A stretch of 64,000 bases of DNA from Tenodera sinensis (Eukaryota; Arthropoda; Insecta; Mantodea; Mantidae). Under the pieces are notes generated by a model that saw only the letters and a program-made list of their open reading frames with translations, did not search any database and was not told the DNA's origin. Each line of letters opens with the position of its first letter. Position 1 is the stretch's first letter. Location: assembly GCA_030765045.1 (NCBI GenBank), contig CM060961.1, positions 33,452,805 to 33,516,804 on the forward strand, given 5' to 3'. Shown here piece after piece: positions 26,931 through 38,731 of the stretch. The translations under genes were made by a program, and so were the position numbers.

Positions 26931-28975
26931 TTCAGACAAGGCTTACCGCCTGGCGCGAGAGTGTTGTCATCCCTATCCCTCGGCCTGGAAAGGACCGGAC
27001 ACTTCCCTCTAGCTATCGCTCTATTTGCTTAACGAGTGTCGTTTGTAGGACCTTCGAACGCATGATTAGCACTCGCTGAGTGTAGTGGCTAGAGACGAAC
27101 AACCTGCTGAACTATTAAATAGAAAATGATTATCCGGGCCTGTGGGCCGTGGTCTAGTGGAAAATATGTTTTGATCAAAGCTGCGTCGAACATCTTCACT
27201 CGGCTAGTCTCGGCGACGACTTATACGGAGTCTTTTGGTTTCACGGGTTTTATATTGCAGCTGACTATAACATACATCGCCAAGTGGGCGCTTCGCACAG
27301 GCTTTTAGTTCTTTCCTACGAAAACACTCTACTTCGTGGTGTACATCCTCCTCCTGATCTTCATTTGCGTGGATCCCTCTGCTGTTAGTTCCGCACCTCA
27401 AGTTCTTGGCCCTTCACCTCGATAGCAAGCTCCCCTGGGAGCACCACGTTCATCTTCGTGCTTCCTGCGATTGCGCGCTTCGGGTGCTCAGAGTTTTATC
27501 TCGAGCATCTTGAGCGGCAATCGCACAGTCATGTTGAGGTTGTATCACTCACTGGTCCGGATTAACACTACCCATCTGGCTACTTGGGCTTTCCGCAGCA
27601 GTAGAGTCGAGTGTTCATATACTAATTCTCGCGAACTTCTGGTGTTTGTCTGTCTGACGTTGGTTGCTGCTTTCCTCCTACGTGACGAGGTTGGCCGCTC
27701 ATCCAGGTCATCCTTCTTTTCAATCCATATTGCGCCCAGACGTCGCACACCGTTATTTCCGGAATACTAAAACTATACCCGTCCGAGTGGTGTAAGGTTT
27801 CGAGCTAATCTCCGCACATGCCCTCCGAATGCCTATCGTAGAGTGATATTCTTTTGGCCGCTATCCTCCCTGGCAACTCCAGCGCGCGCTTCCACCTGGA
27901 GCTTTCGAGCTGTCTGAAGGTGGCTACTCGTCCCTTGCTATTTCACCAACTTTTCACCGCACTTTTGGCCCATTATCGGAATTACACTCCAGGATTTGCC
28001 GACGGATCCCAGATGAGGGGTGTAAGGGTCACCAGTACCCACTTCCGGACTAGAGTTGAGTTTTTACTGCCATGCTATATGCCATCTTTTATTGTTTACT
28101 TTTTATCTCCAGCTCCGTTACTGAATGTTTTATCATATGCTGCGGCTCTGTGAGCGGTTTTAAGACCCTGCAACAGTTTCTCGGCACGTCAGCATTTAAC
28201 CTTAAAATTCTGACACTTGTCTTGCAGTTGCTCTCTCGAGGATACCGATTTGTTTTTACTTGCATACCAGGCCATGTGAGTATGAGGAGGCGGATGCGGC
28301 TGCTACGGCTGCACGTCGTGTGGCGGAGCTTTCCACACAGTCTGCCTTACACAAATGTACAACGGTGTTTCCGACGCGATATCTTATCAGTCTGGCAGCA
28401 ATCGTGGAAAGAGTCACAAGGCACGACCAGTACACAACCCTGGATGACCTCTTTGAGGGATTCTAGGCGAGAAGAAGTCAGTTTAGCCCCTTGGGAATAG
28501 ATCGCACACCCGCCACACATGGACACGTTTTCCGTGGTGACCCGCCGCGGCGCCTGTCTGTTCCACCTGCATTGTCCAGCTTTGTGTAACACATGTCCTA
28601 CTTGATTGTCCGCGATACGCTCGTGAGCGCGTTGCTTGGCCTGGGTTCTACTTTGCAGTCAATTTTAGGCTAGTTTGTCGTCAGTATTGCCTTCGGTAAG
28701 CAAGTGTAACTTGTATTTTATTTCGTAATTTTGTTTTGGAATACTTGGGTGAATTATATCGTTTTAATGTTTTAACAGTTTACCTGCTTCGATCCATTTT
28801 TACCTTTTAACTGTATTAACTTTTATCTGTCTTAAATTTCTCATTATAACGTTTTTACTTTGAATGTTAATCGGTGGTAAGTTTCCTGGTTTTTATTTTT
28901 TTTTTGACTTCGGGCCCTAATGACCTAGCAGTCGAAGGGCCGTTAAACCCTGTTCAGTCTCTTACCCAGACATTT
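26931..28975 (+). pseudogene. Fossil LINE with reverse transcriptase and RNase H remains
   Basis: Near 26945 a frame reads TWRESVVIPIPRPGKD then SSYRSICLTSVVCRTFERMI, the conserved segment before the RT catalytic core in Jockey/R1/I-type LINEs. Thumb-like sequence follows (SKLPWEHHVHLRASC near 27430). Around 27995 FADGSQMRG resembles the RNase H first motif (TDGS). Near 28255 TCIPGHVS and then EEADAAATAARRVAELS resemble the last RNase H block. Near 28590 LLDCPRYARER-like sequence is a typical C-terminus. The 3' end has CGGGCCCTAATGACCTAGCAG after a T-run. It is fragmented by stops and frameshifts, with a small foldback-like insert at about 27128-27230. Confidence 0.7.
27128..27230 (+). repeat. 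Partial copy of the foldback element seen at 45789-45998
   Basis: CCGGGCCTGTGGGCCGTGGT followed by AGTGGAAAATATGTTTTGAT aligns with the left arm at 45800-45860. It sits inside the LINE fossil and breaks its reading frame. Confidence 0.45.
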
Positions 28976-30604
28976 CGTGGCTGCTGATATTGAAAGACAT
29001 TATCCCAGACATTACTAAATCCGCTTGTAACAACTATCCAAACAAAAGCATTAAGTTACAACTATTTCCAAGAGATAACACGTCGTTAACGGGAGATACC
29101 CGTGTCTCTTATTAGACAAAAGTATGGACTATTGTTCGACCTATAATGCCAGAGCTCGTGGTATTTGAATGTCCAAAATATAGCACTTTATTACAGGATG
29201 GCAGAAAATCATTGGCAGGAAAAAGTCTGATATATACTGAGGACAAAGGAAGACTTCTTGGTGCTAGAAGAGATGACCAGGGTCGTTTCTACTGCAGCTA
29301 TAGAGGAATATGGACAACTCCAAGGAATAAGAGAAGTAGAAGAAATAAGAATTGAACCTGAAGAAACGATACCTCGAAGATCAAGTAGAACCATCGACCC
29401 TTCGACAGATGTTCAACACCAAGAAGTGAGATAGCTAGAAGTCGGACAACAATTAATGGTACCCGAGAAGAAGATGGAACATCTACAGTAAACAGAAGAA
29501 AATACTGGTTTTCAATGGGAAGATTAGATGCAGCAAGAAGAAGTGAGGCTCGAGTTTGATTTAAAAAATCACCATAGCTTGATATAAATTAACAATAATT
29601 ATCTACATTTAATTTTGTTTTTGATTTGTTTAATTGTTTTCCTAATCTAATGCTTATTTGATCTGCAAATGTACTCATACGTATAAAATTGAAAATAAAT
29701 TGAATAGAAATAAAATCGCTGTATACTATGTCATGATGTAGACTCTCAATGCCAGGACTATAGCCATTCAATTTTTTTATTTTTATTTTATTTGTTTGTG
29801 TCTTATTAGATTACCTATTGTTGTTGTTATTATTACCGTCATCGTCGTTGTCATCTGTGTTGTCGTCGTTTTCGTTATTACCTTATATAACTAAACCTTA
29901 ACTTTGTTTCACCTTTTCAGGATAGGTATTCCTCAATCCTGCAATAATGCACCTCCCACACTCGTGTCGCAGTTTACTATGAATTGACGGTATCTCACGT
30001 ATATTGTTAAAGCACCACATTGAGTGTGAAAATGTGAGAGCAGGTTTTTCTTTGTGCATATTTAATTACCGAGAAGCAACTGGTATCTCACGTAGCATTT
30101 AATTTTAGAAATTCAGCGTATATTCGACACACAGTTTCCACGGGCGTTACATTTAACATGCAAGCAGTATAATGCAGTTTGTTTTGCTCGCTACATGTCC
30201 GGCAGTGATCTTCTTGTATGTTAATCACGAAGTGTCTCTCTCAGTAGACAGGAGTTTCCAGCTTAGCCGCCTGTCCGTATTTTCGTTTGTTCTACTTTGT
30301 TCACATCAAAGCAGCGAAAAAAGTATGCAAATCCTCTGCGACAGAATGAGGCATAAAACATGACAATTCAACACAGTGTATTAGATATAAAGGTTACCAA
30401 TAGCACGATTTAGCTATGCACTACTGTATTTTCTTTGTCTACTGTTCATACTTGCAGAAAGTAGAGGGCGAAATGGCTCCAGGTTAACGTGTGATGATCG
30501 CATTCGGAAGGTCGGGGGCTCGTTTCCCGTCAACCACTCGCTCTTTCTGTACACTACCCATACCTTGCGATATTCCGAAAAGTGTTCAACTGGTCCCTGT
30601 TCGT
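28976..30604. other. No gene recognised
   Basis: A Glu-rich open frame near 29234-29431 (EEIRIEPEETIPRRSSRTID) vaguely resembles linker regions of copia-type polyproteins, but nothing firmer is visible. A low-complexity TTG/TCG stretch lies at 29820-29885. Confidence 0.3.
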
Positions 30605-31350
30605 TTTTACTTTCTCCACTACATTTAGTAACGAGGGGAAATATTTATTCGGTCCCAAAATTCGATGTCGAGATTTCACAGGAAATGTTTTGAGCCCCCT
30701 GAATAAAAACTCATAATATAATCATTTTTAGAAATCTGCGCGTGTAGTGCCGTGTGTGTATATCTGTGAACAGCATAATTCAAAAATGAAAACTCGGTTA
30801 AAAACCAAAATTGGTGTTTAATACAGCGAGTCCAACCTTTGCGAAAGAGGGAAGTGTGGGTTTACCTCTTTCCAACATACGCGGACTTTGTCTCTCTTTA
30901 ACCCCTTGCAGAGGCGAGTTGTTGACATGAGCGTTGTGATATATATTTAGACTTCCTAAAGCTCCTCCCAAAAGCCTTTACAGAAAAAGTCTGTATGTTT
31001 GTGTGTGCATGTGTGTCTTTTGTCTGCCCGTGTTCCTGTGAACAGCACAACTCATAAATGAAAAGTTGCTAAAATACTAAATTCAGTGTTTATGTTCAGC
31101 ATTCTTGAAAGAAGCGACCCGAAAGTTTTCAAGAAAGTTTCTACACCCTACTACTGAAAAAAATTTCGAAAATGTTAATTTTCTCAATGGTTCTGCCAAT
31201 TTTGATTAAAACATTTTAAGATATTCTAATGAGAAATACAATGTATAACTTGAATTTTCTGGGAATATCCTGTAAGACCCTCCTCATTCTGAATGAAGTT
31301 GGCACAAAGCTTGTAAGAGTTAGAAAAAGTTATTCGTACCATAAATATTA
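30605..31350 (+). repeat. Rep-A, two partial copies in tandem
   Basis: The first piece starts TTTTTACTTTCTCCACTACA and runs through TTCGATGTCGAGATTTCACA to GAAAACTCGGTTAAAAACC. After about 90 bp of other sequence, a second piece starts near 30960 and runs through GTTCCTGTGAACAGCACAAC, GCGACCCGAAAGTTTTCAAG and AACTTGAATTTTCTGGGAAT. Confidence 0.7.
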
Positions 31351-32833
31351 CCTATATCTGCTTAAAGTACACGATGTATGTATTTTTGAGTATTTAACCA
31401 ATTCCGAGTTATTTATTATTATTGGTTTAATTTTCAAATATATTTCCAAAAGGGAAGTTTTTATATTTTCCCCTCCTAGTCGTGCAAAGAAAAGAAAATT
31501 ACAAAGCTATCACATGACGACCAGCTCTTATAATAGTTGTTTATCGTTTAAAGTCTATTGTATGCCCCTATTTAGGATCTATCTAGAGGGAAATATGCAG
31601 TGAAAATATTTTTAGAAATGTTTGTCTCAAATATGTGGATAGAGTAAAAACTTTCTGTAAAAACAAAATTGTTTGTTGAAGAATGGGTAAAGAAATTCAT
31701 GTGAATGTAACATCACAATTTTAAAGCTCTATCCGTTTAACATACCGTATCCTTCTTGTGCCTACGTGTGAAATGAAGATTTATCTCAATCAACAAGAAG
31801 TAAACAAATGAATAAGCACTTGTAAAAAAGTTTATGGATGAGTGAATAAAGAGAATTATATGAATGCAGCACCAAAATTTTCACTACTATCTTAAATACT
31901 TCTCAAAATATAATTAAACGTTGTTAAATTTTGTCCATAAAGCTGGCCTTTTATGAATATGAACTAATTTGTTGATGGTTTTTAGTGTTTCCCCATATGT
32001 ACAGTAAGTTTTTGTTTCCATTCAGTCAGCTTGCATTGTTGTATAATGCAGGGACGGTAATTAGGCGAAGCTGTTTGAACTTGTGCCATTCTATTCTGTA
32101 AGAGCATTGCTCGCGGTGCATTTTAGCTGGCAGCATACTCGGCGAATTTATCTTCCCTCCTACCTGAACGATGATTTTTCCATTGCCTCTAGAGTTATGT
32201 TGGAGATAAAATAAAGGAAGAGAAGAAAAATATAAAAAGAATATCGGAGCAAATCCCTGCACACTGAATACGGGACAAATTTATTAAAACTTCATAGCGA
32301 TTGGAAACCATCTCTGCAGGTTTATTCAGGGACTTGGTTATACGATTCAGTATTTTCTTATTAAATAAACTGTCGACAGACTCTGGGATTGGAATTTGAT
32401 TTCTGGATTATATTTTTTCCATGCTGTGTGCTTCTAACTCCACGAAGATCATCTGATGAATGAAGAATTATGTTTTTGCTGTATGGGAATGCGGGAACTG
32501 CTAAAAGTTTGTGGCTTATCTCGTAGACTAAAACGAGAAAATAGTGTATTTTTGAGTATAAGATAACAGACGGTGCTACAAAATGGATCTCAGTCAAGAA
32601 AGGTCCAATAAAAGTAGCGTAAGACTAACATGAATTATATTTTAAGAATAATCAGTACGGAGCACCTGATGAAGCCTCTTAGGGGTGAAAAAGCACACTT
32701 ACGAGGTGAAGAGAGCTCGAGGTAAAAATTCTTAAAGTAATGATAAAGAAGTTTATTTAGCTCATACCCACTTTGGGATCATTCCTGAACCCTATTGATC
32801 TATGAAGTTAATTACCAGTATCGCAATTCGACG
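31351..32833. other. No gene recognised
   Basis: AT-rich with short frames on both strands and no motif. Confidence 0.4.
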
Positions 32834-33120
32834 AATTCCAATTCCTGACACCAGGGTAACAAAACAACAAAATCCAGTCCGGTTACTTTTCTATCAGCTT
32901 ATTATCTTTCACAATTTTACCACCAATACAGTTTTCTTCTCGTTGTAAACAGTCTGCATTCTTTCGGGCTATCACAACTCACAATTTTTACTTCTCATAG
33001 TCCTGCTCAGTCCTTTTAGTGTCTTTCTTCACTTACTCTGTCTGTGACACCCTAATTACGGCGTTACCAAAATTCGGGACGCCTGTTGAATCTTCTTACA
33101 ACGACCGACCAATCTATAAC

Positions 33121-33121
33121 G

Positions 33122-33183
<62 letters not shown>

Positions 33184-33188
33184 ACATA
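33121..33188. repeat. (CA)n microsatellite
   Basis: CA run with late TA interruptions, inside the old LTR, just left of an S2 SINE. Confidence 0.9.
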
Positions 33189-33189
33189 C

Positions 33190-33372
33190 AAGAGAGCCTG
33201 CTTCTGTAGCATAGTGGCAGCGTGTCTGCCTCACGTCCAAGCGGTCGCAAGTTCCAATGTCGCTTAAGGTGAGTTATCCGGATAAGGCTTTTTACTGAGC
33301 TTTTCTATTGTCCTGAGAAGACGAATGTCACCGTCCGATATGACACTATGTTGGAGAACGTTAATTAAAAAA
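33190..33372 (+). mobile_element. tRNA-Val-like SINE, family S2
   Basis: Head GCCTGCTTCTGTAGCATAGT, CGTGTCTGCCTCACGTCC (CAC anticodon-like position) and B-box-like AAGTTCCAATG, then GTGAGTTATCCGGATAAGGC, AGAAGACGAATGTC and an A-rich end. This is the forward orientation of the copy at 44354. Confidence 0.75.
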
Positions 33373-33702
33373 AGAAAAAACGCAAACACACACAGCTGTC
33401 TCATACCCAGTGACCACTGACCAACTCAGGTCCGTATCTCAACTCTAAAACTCACTCTGTTCTTCTTTGGCGTCCTTATATACTGGGAATGACGTCACAT
33501 AGACCTCTCTGAAGTTCCACACACTCACGTACCGGAAATAATGCAACTAGAAGTCTCGTGAACGTTCTTGACACCCGTTTGTTTCTGCCGCCTCGATTGC
33601 AGACATAGCACAGCAGTCCAGCCCTACACGTATTTCCCTGCTTGCCGGCACGTGAAGTAGCTTGGCCCCGCCCATCCATTGTGTGCCGAGCCCGACGTCA
33701 CA

Positions 33703-34199
33703 ATATGCACTGTTCTATTTGCAGAATCTTGACGGTATAGATATGCCTTTCTGAATCCTTTTTATGACCTTTAAATAAATAATTACATTTTAAACAATGA
33801 TGTCCTTATAATAAGCAAAGGATTTACGATGCTTTTAATTCTTAAGCTACATTAATGTAGGCGTTCTGTTTTTTTGTATTTATCCAGGTGGCAACACTGC
33901 TACTTTCATATTTCAACACTGGAGACTCCTGTGCAGTCAGTAGAACATTGTTGATGTTCTGCAATGTCGGAGTAATTGAATGGCACGAAATAAGACTTCA
34001 AACTCTCCCGAAAAGAATCAAAACCATAAGAGATGCAGTAAATGCAATTGGATTTAAACACCCGATGGGAACTGTGAGAGGAATGGTGATAAAGAAGGGA
34101 ATGGAGAGATCCAGATGTGCCTCATGTCCACGAGAGAAAGACAGGGAAAAAAAATGTGATGGAGTACAGCAGACTTTCAGCGATAGTCAAAACTTCTAA
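33703..34199 (+). other. Unrecognised open frame with Cys/Lys-rich C-terminus
   Basis: An open frame at 33888-34199 follows a possible acceptor (TATTTATCCAG ends at 33887). Its C-terminus ERSRCASCPREKDREKKC resembles the first half of the Cys-rich tail of piggyBac-like transposases (RCxxCxxxKDRK...). The rest, including EWHEIRLQTLPKRIK, is not recognised. It may be a transposon relic or a stray exon. It ends at the edge of a Rep-A copy. Confidence 0.3.
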
Positions 34200-34590
34200 A
34201 ATTTTAAGATTCCGTTCTCTTTGCACACTTAACATATAAAAATCTGCTGTGTTGCACACACATGACTTTCTCGTACATTTCATTTGTCATACAAATATCT
34301 TAAACATATGGTATTTTCTGCAAAAGCTTGGTGTCGCGTCCTTGAGTGACATTAAACTTAAATACCAACTTTGGTTTTTAACCGACTTTTCGTTTTTGAG
34401 TTAGGCTGTCCACAGACTGACAGACTGACACACAAAGACTGACAGACAAACACACATGGATCTTTTTCTAATACACTTTTTGAATTCAGGGGGTGTCAAA
34501 ACATATATTTCCAGTGAAATCCAATTTTTGAGTGGAATACAATACTTCCTCTACTTACCAGTAGATAAAGTAAAAAGGAAGAAAGAAAAG
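34200..34590 (-). repeat. Rep-A copy, minus orientation, mosaic
   Basis: AAGATTCCGTTCTCTTTGCA is followed directly by a second Rep-A terminus TCTGCTGTGTTGCAC, then GGTATTTTCTGC, TCGTTTTTGAGTTAGGCTGT, a short CACA tract, ATCCAATTTTTGAGTGGAAT and AATACTTCCTCTACTTACCA. Confidence 0.7.
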
Positions 34591-35075
34591 AAAAGGAAAG
34601 AAACGAAGAAAGAAATAAACATGGAAAAAAGGTAAAACACTGTAATAAATGTAATCGATCATATATATTATTATAATTATATTATTATTATAATTATTAT
34701 AATTTTTATTGCTTTGGTTTCTTTTTGTGTATTATTGTTTATAACAGTAAAATAAAAAAGCTTAAACATTTTAACGTTTACTAATTGTTAACGTATATCC
34801 ATTTTTAAAAAGGAAAAGTAAGTTGGAGCCATAAATGACTATACCAATTATGTGACTCTGGAAGAAGTGGTTTAAACAGGTCAATGTGATTGGTAATAAA
34901 TAAATTTACCAGTCGTAATCCTAGGAGAATGTGATGGGAATCGGTGTTTTTAATCGAGGCACTTTTCAAAATGATTGCATTTAAAGTCAAGCTTATCTTT
35001 CACTATAAATTATAATTATTGTTCACGTAAGCCAAAGAAGATGAGATTGACCGTTTATTTCACATATTGGAATTT
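34591..35075. other. No gene recognised
   Basis: Low-complexity A/T and purine-rich sequence. Confidence 0.45.
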
Positions 35076-35330
35076 TTAACGCTTCCCTCCAGATCCTTGT
35101 CCGTGTACCTGATCTAGAAGGCTGACCGCTTTTTTTTGCAGATGGTATTTTTCATCGCCCGCTCTTTCCTCTTCACGATATGTAATTAGTAGATGCGCAG
35201 TTATCTCTGTGTTAAGGTGAGACACAAGATCACATCCTGCCAGTCTTAAACCTACAACTCGTACACTTTTTCTTGAGCTCTCGGATGATGATGCCTTAGG
35301 TGGTAACAGGCGTTCTATAATATAATTCAA
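35076..35330 (-). other. Unrecognised 84-codon open frame
   Basis: It reads ...IERLLPPKASSSESSRKS..., then GLRLAGCDLVSHLNTEI, then EEERAGDEKYHLQKKA, and ends at 35076. Composition is hydrophilic and protein-like, but I cannot assign a family. There is no ATG at the 5' end, and the frame runs into one arm of the palindrome. It could be a fragment of a transposon protein or an isolated exon. Confidence 0.25.
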
Positions 35331-35404
35331 AGTACGAATGCGTAAAAGATACTAAAAATAGTATCTTTTACGCATTCGTACTTTGAATTATATTATAGAA
35401 CGCC
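35309..35404. repeat. Perfect palindrome, 46-bp arms, AAAA loop
   Basis: Left arm 35309-35354 begins GGCGTTCTATAATATAATTC. Right arm 35359-35404 is its exact reverse complement, ending GAATTATATTATAGAACGCC. The centre is AAAA (35355-35358). Symmetry stops outside the arms (A against G). Confidence 0.97.
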
Positions 35405-35460
35405 GTGGGTTATAGTTTCTGCCATTCCTTTTCTAGGTTAGTCAACGGCTGAAGTGAAAC

Positions 35461-35705
35461 TATAATCAACATATTTAATTATGTCACAGATACATACGCG
35501 CGTGCGCACACGCACGTACACACACACGCACACGCACGCACACACACACAAGGACCTTTTTCTAAACATGTTTTTTTTTTTTTTAATATAATTCGGGGAG
35601 TCTTAAAACATTTATTTTCGGTGAAATCTCAACCTTAATTTTTGGCTGGAATACAATACTTTCTCTACTTCTCTACTTACTACACAGTAGAGAAAGTAAA
35701 AAGTA
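35461..35705 (-). repeat. Rep-A fragment with CA-rich tract, minus orientation
   Basis: A mixed CACG/CACA tract is followed by AAGGACCTTTTTCTAAACAT, a T-run, TTATTTTCGGTGAAATCTCA, GGCTGGAATACAATACTTTC and GTAGAGAAAGTAAAAAG. Confidence 0.75.
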
Positions 35706-37042
35706 CACTTGAACATTGTTGCTCTAAACCTGGAAATGTAAGATATACTTCAACCAATAACGAAGCATTGAATCACGTTTTGCGTACAAGTTATCAACTC
35801 GTAAACATTGTGTATGGGACAAGATAATTGTGGCTATGATAATGGTATCTTAATATACTATTATACGATTACCATATCTTTGTGTTAGAAGTATAACCGA
35901 GTCACTATTGAAGCGCGATTCCGCCAGTGATGACGTCACACAAGCTTACTCTTGGAACATTCATCGATGCCAATTATTTGAATCTGTTTCCCATGGTGTA
36001 TGTGTTCCTCTGCAGTTTCTATCACCGCCGTCTACCCCGATGAGTAGGATGCACAGTGTGTGAAAATAATTCATTTTGAATAAGTGCGCAAGTATAGTCT
36101 GCTAACCAAACCATGATTCTTTGCAGAAATAATCAATTAACATACCGTTAAAACTCTTATATGCATCATATAAGGTTAGTACAGAAAGGAAAAAAAAAAA
36201 TTCTTTCCTTAGCTGCCTACATGGGAGTAAAAACTCAACGGCAAGTAATTAGAGCCTTCAGGAGTGTAACAACACACAAATCAAGAAACATATTTACGAC
36301 AATATTTACAATGCATAGCCGATATCCAGCTGTGTAAATCCAAGGCAAGTGTGTGTATTTTTCACATCATTTAGCCACAATCTGGGACTGTTTCTGCACA
36401 TCTGCCGTTCTCTTAAAATAGAAGATTGTTGTGAATAGGAATTTAGGCCCACCACATGCCCGTATCATTGCAGACAGGAATGCATTAGACTCCGTAAATG
36501 CAAGAAAGGTTACATAACTTGTACATGCAATCAGATTTAGTCCCTGAGCGTGTAGTTTAGCATGAAAAGCTTTACTAACACTCATGTCATTCTGTTTCGA
36601 ACTCGACGATTAAAATAAACACTGATACGCATGAAACAACGGCATTAACCTCAATTTCTTTGTAGGGCCCTAATTTTGTCAAGTTAAGCATTATTTATAT
36701 ACATCTTGGTAAATAACAGTTTACACTTCAGCGAGTGAGCAATTAGGACATGAGCTAGCACGCAATCCAATTTGTTATGATATAGCACGCGTGACTAACA
36801 TTCTATGTCGTCTCCCTATTGTTTTTTATTCTATATTTAAATAAAAGCAATATAGGTTATCTCTTACATTAACAAAAGTAAGGCACGTATCATATGTAAA
36901 ATAGATGTAAATTAGATGAAGATGGAGACTGGCGGCGGAATGAAAAAAATACGTTTAAAAAAGAAAATAAATTGAAAAATTTTAAAAAGATCGCGTCTTC
37001 AAGTGGCTTGGTTTATACAGAGCCTCGGATTCTTGAGACTCT

Positions 37043-37103
<61 letters not shown>

Positions 37104-37424
37104 GTGTGTGTGTGTGATTTATATATAAGGGGGTGATAAAAGGCAGTAAAATGTAAAGGTAAGGAGGAATGGAGAGGCCCTCACAACTGGGGCACACCTT
37201 TGTGCTTCTACTGTCACCCCTGGGAGGAGGAGACAAATCCAAGGGCGACAAGATCCAGTGACAACGTGTGCAAACATGGACGAGTCCCTGCCTTTCTAAA
37301 TACGTACACATCCGATGTCAGCCATAACATGCCCAAAAATGCAGCTCTGAAACAGATGACAATATAGGAAATTATGTATACAGGAAGTGAAGAACCGATA
37401 AAAGAAAAACCTCCAAGCATTTGT
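35706..37424. other. No gene recognised; (TG)n at 37045-37116
   Basis: Mostly AT-rich with no motif. A TG microsatellite with one CG interruption lies at 37045-37116. Confidence 0.5.
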
Positions 37425-37690
37425 GGCGGCGCCGTGGCCGAGCGGTTAGCGCGCTCGCCTACCACCTAGGTGACCCGGGTTCGATCCCAGGGACCCGCAT
37501 GTGGTATTCGTGGTGGACGAAGCGGCGTCAGGGCGGGTTTTCTCCGGGTACTTCGGTTTCCCCCGCCATCTCATTCCACCGGTGCTCCATCTTCATTCCA
37601 TGTGTCATCAGTGTCACCGCCTGTGGTGCCGCAGTAGTAAAAGTAGTAGTCTCTCAGGTTACTGTGGCATCTCGCTCACTAAAAATTAAA
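37425..37690 (+). mobile_element. tRNA-derived SINE, family S4
   Basis: GGCGCCGTGGCCGAGCGGTT with GGGTTCGATCCC forms A-box and B-box regions of a tRNA-like head. The body GGGTTTTCTCCGGGTACTTC resembles a core motif I recall from several invertebrate SINEs. The acceptor stem does not pair, so it is not a functional tRNA gene. Its A-rich end is near 37680 (AAAAATTAAAAGGG). Confidence 0.7.
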
Positions 37691-38560
37691 AGGGTTTTAA
37701 AGTTGTAGGAGCTATAATTTCTCTTAATTATCTTTGTAAGAAATTAAAAGATGGAAATTTTCATATAATGAATAGTTTCTCATAAAAACATTTTTAATAC
37801 AAGAATACTGCAAAGTAAAAATGTCACTCATAAGGCAGCACATTATTATATTATTTTTTTTTAAAAAATTATAACCAGTATAAAAATTCAAAACTGAACT
37901 ATATTGCTAAAGTTTTAGATCTGTAGCTATATTTTTTTTTGGCAGAAGAAAGATTTTGAATATGAGAAAGTAATAAAAAATGTTTCCGATAAAAATGAGT
38001 TTGGAGTTAAAATGGGAGGTGTGAGGGGAATTTAACTTCGTAGAAAAGTGAAAATCTAAAAATCGATTTCTTTTACCAAAGAGGCTAACATATCACTTCA
38101 GAATTTCCATAACGTATATATTTTAAACCCCATGTTTAGTGAACATTTTGTTCTTGTTTTGGTCCATTCTATCACGTCTCAAAATATAGATTACTTTTTT
38201 AACTTCCCATAGAATGAAATGAGAATCTTTGGAATGACAAAGCAAGACAGACTACAAACATTTTAAAGCACTAAAGGGACAAAATGCCACTGATGTTGTA
38301 TTTAATAATACTGGAAGGACACTGTTTACATATATTTAAAACACTCAAATCAGAAATGTGTTACAGCCGTGTGTGAAAGAATTATCAATATGATTTAAGT
38401 AATTGTGGCAGAAGGTGCGCACGCGCCCGCACATTCACGTAACAATCCCCACATTGCCAGATGTTAATGATCCTATCGCAACATAGTGGGTGTGAGATAA
38501 AGTACAGGTTTGTATCGAACTGGGAGCTTCCGACAAGGCTCCAAGGCCACGAGTGCGAGC
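37691..38560. other. No coding feature; likely promoter and 5' UTR of the catalase gene at right
   Basis: The left part is AT-rich. From about 38400 GC content rises (GTGCGCACGCGCCCGCACAT), which would suit a TATA-less promoter or 5' UTR upstream of the start at 38618. I see no convincing TATA box or initiator. Confidence 0.3.
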
Positions 38561-38617
38561 GACCGACCGGGTGTTTAAACTCACCACAACAAAGTGGATT
38601 CATCATTCGAGTGCAGG

Positions 38618-38731
38618 ATGGCGGACCAAACACGCTGTCTGCTAGGTCTACTGCTGCTAGCCTTCCGCTGTGTCCTTACCAAGGTACCTGACGCGGCGTC
38701 CTCGCAGATCCTCGACTTCAGCTACGCCCAC
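38618..38731 (+). CDS. Catalase-family protein, exon 1 (signal peptide)
   Basis: The ATG at 38618 is the first in frame after an in-frame TAA at 38576-38578, in context GCAGGATGG. The 38 codons encode a short N-region, a hydrophobic core LLGLLLLAF and a polar region (TKVPDAASSQ), which is a typical secretory signal peptide. The exon ends with ...FSYAH and a donor GTATGT at 38732, phase 0, matching the phase-0 start of exon 2. Ordinary peroxisomal catalases lack such a leader, so the product is probably secreted or endomembrane. Linkage to exon 2 is inferred from phase, strand and fit of the joined N-terminal arm, not from transcript data. Confidence 0.65.

Larger units (their letters stand above)
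32834..33702 (-). mobile_element. Old gypsy-like LTR plus primer site, minus orientation
   Basis: ATTCCAATTCCTGACACCA (32834-32852) is a diverged reverse complement of a tRNA-Leu-type primer-binding site. The leader beyond it (CAATTCGACGA) matches the leader of the young element at 55742. To its right, ATAACAAAATCCAGTCC-like sequence is shared with the fragment at 49274-50165. On the minus strand a TATATAAGG box lies near 33477, in the position expected for an LTR promoter. The right end GACGTCACA is a plausible LTR start. A CA microsatellite and an S2 SINE interrupt it. No internal coding region remains beside it. Confidence 0.55.

Noticed and set aside
33019..33267. Thr-His and Cys-Val repeat frames
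   Set aside because: They read through the CA microsatellite; the same applies to frames at 24835-25139, 36982-37311 and 46662-46919.
37425..37500. Functional tRNA gene
   Set aside because: A and B boxes are present, but the acceptor arms do not pair and a long non-tRNA body follows, so it is a SINE head. The same reasoning applies to 12890, 24158, 33190, 39597, 44354 and 54353.
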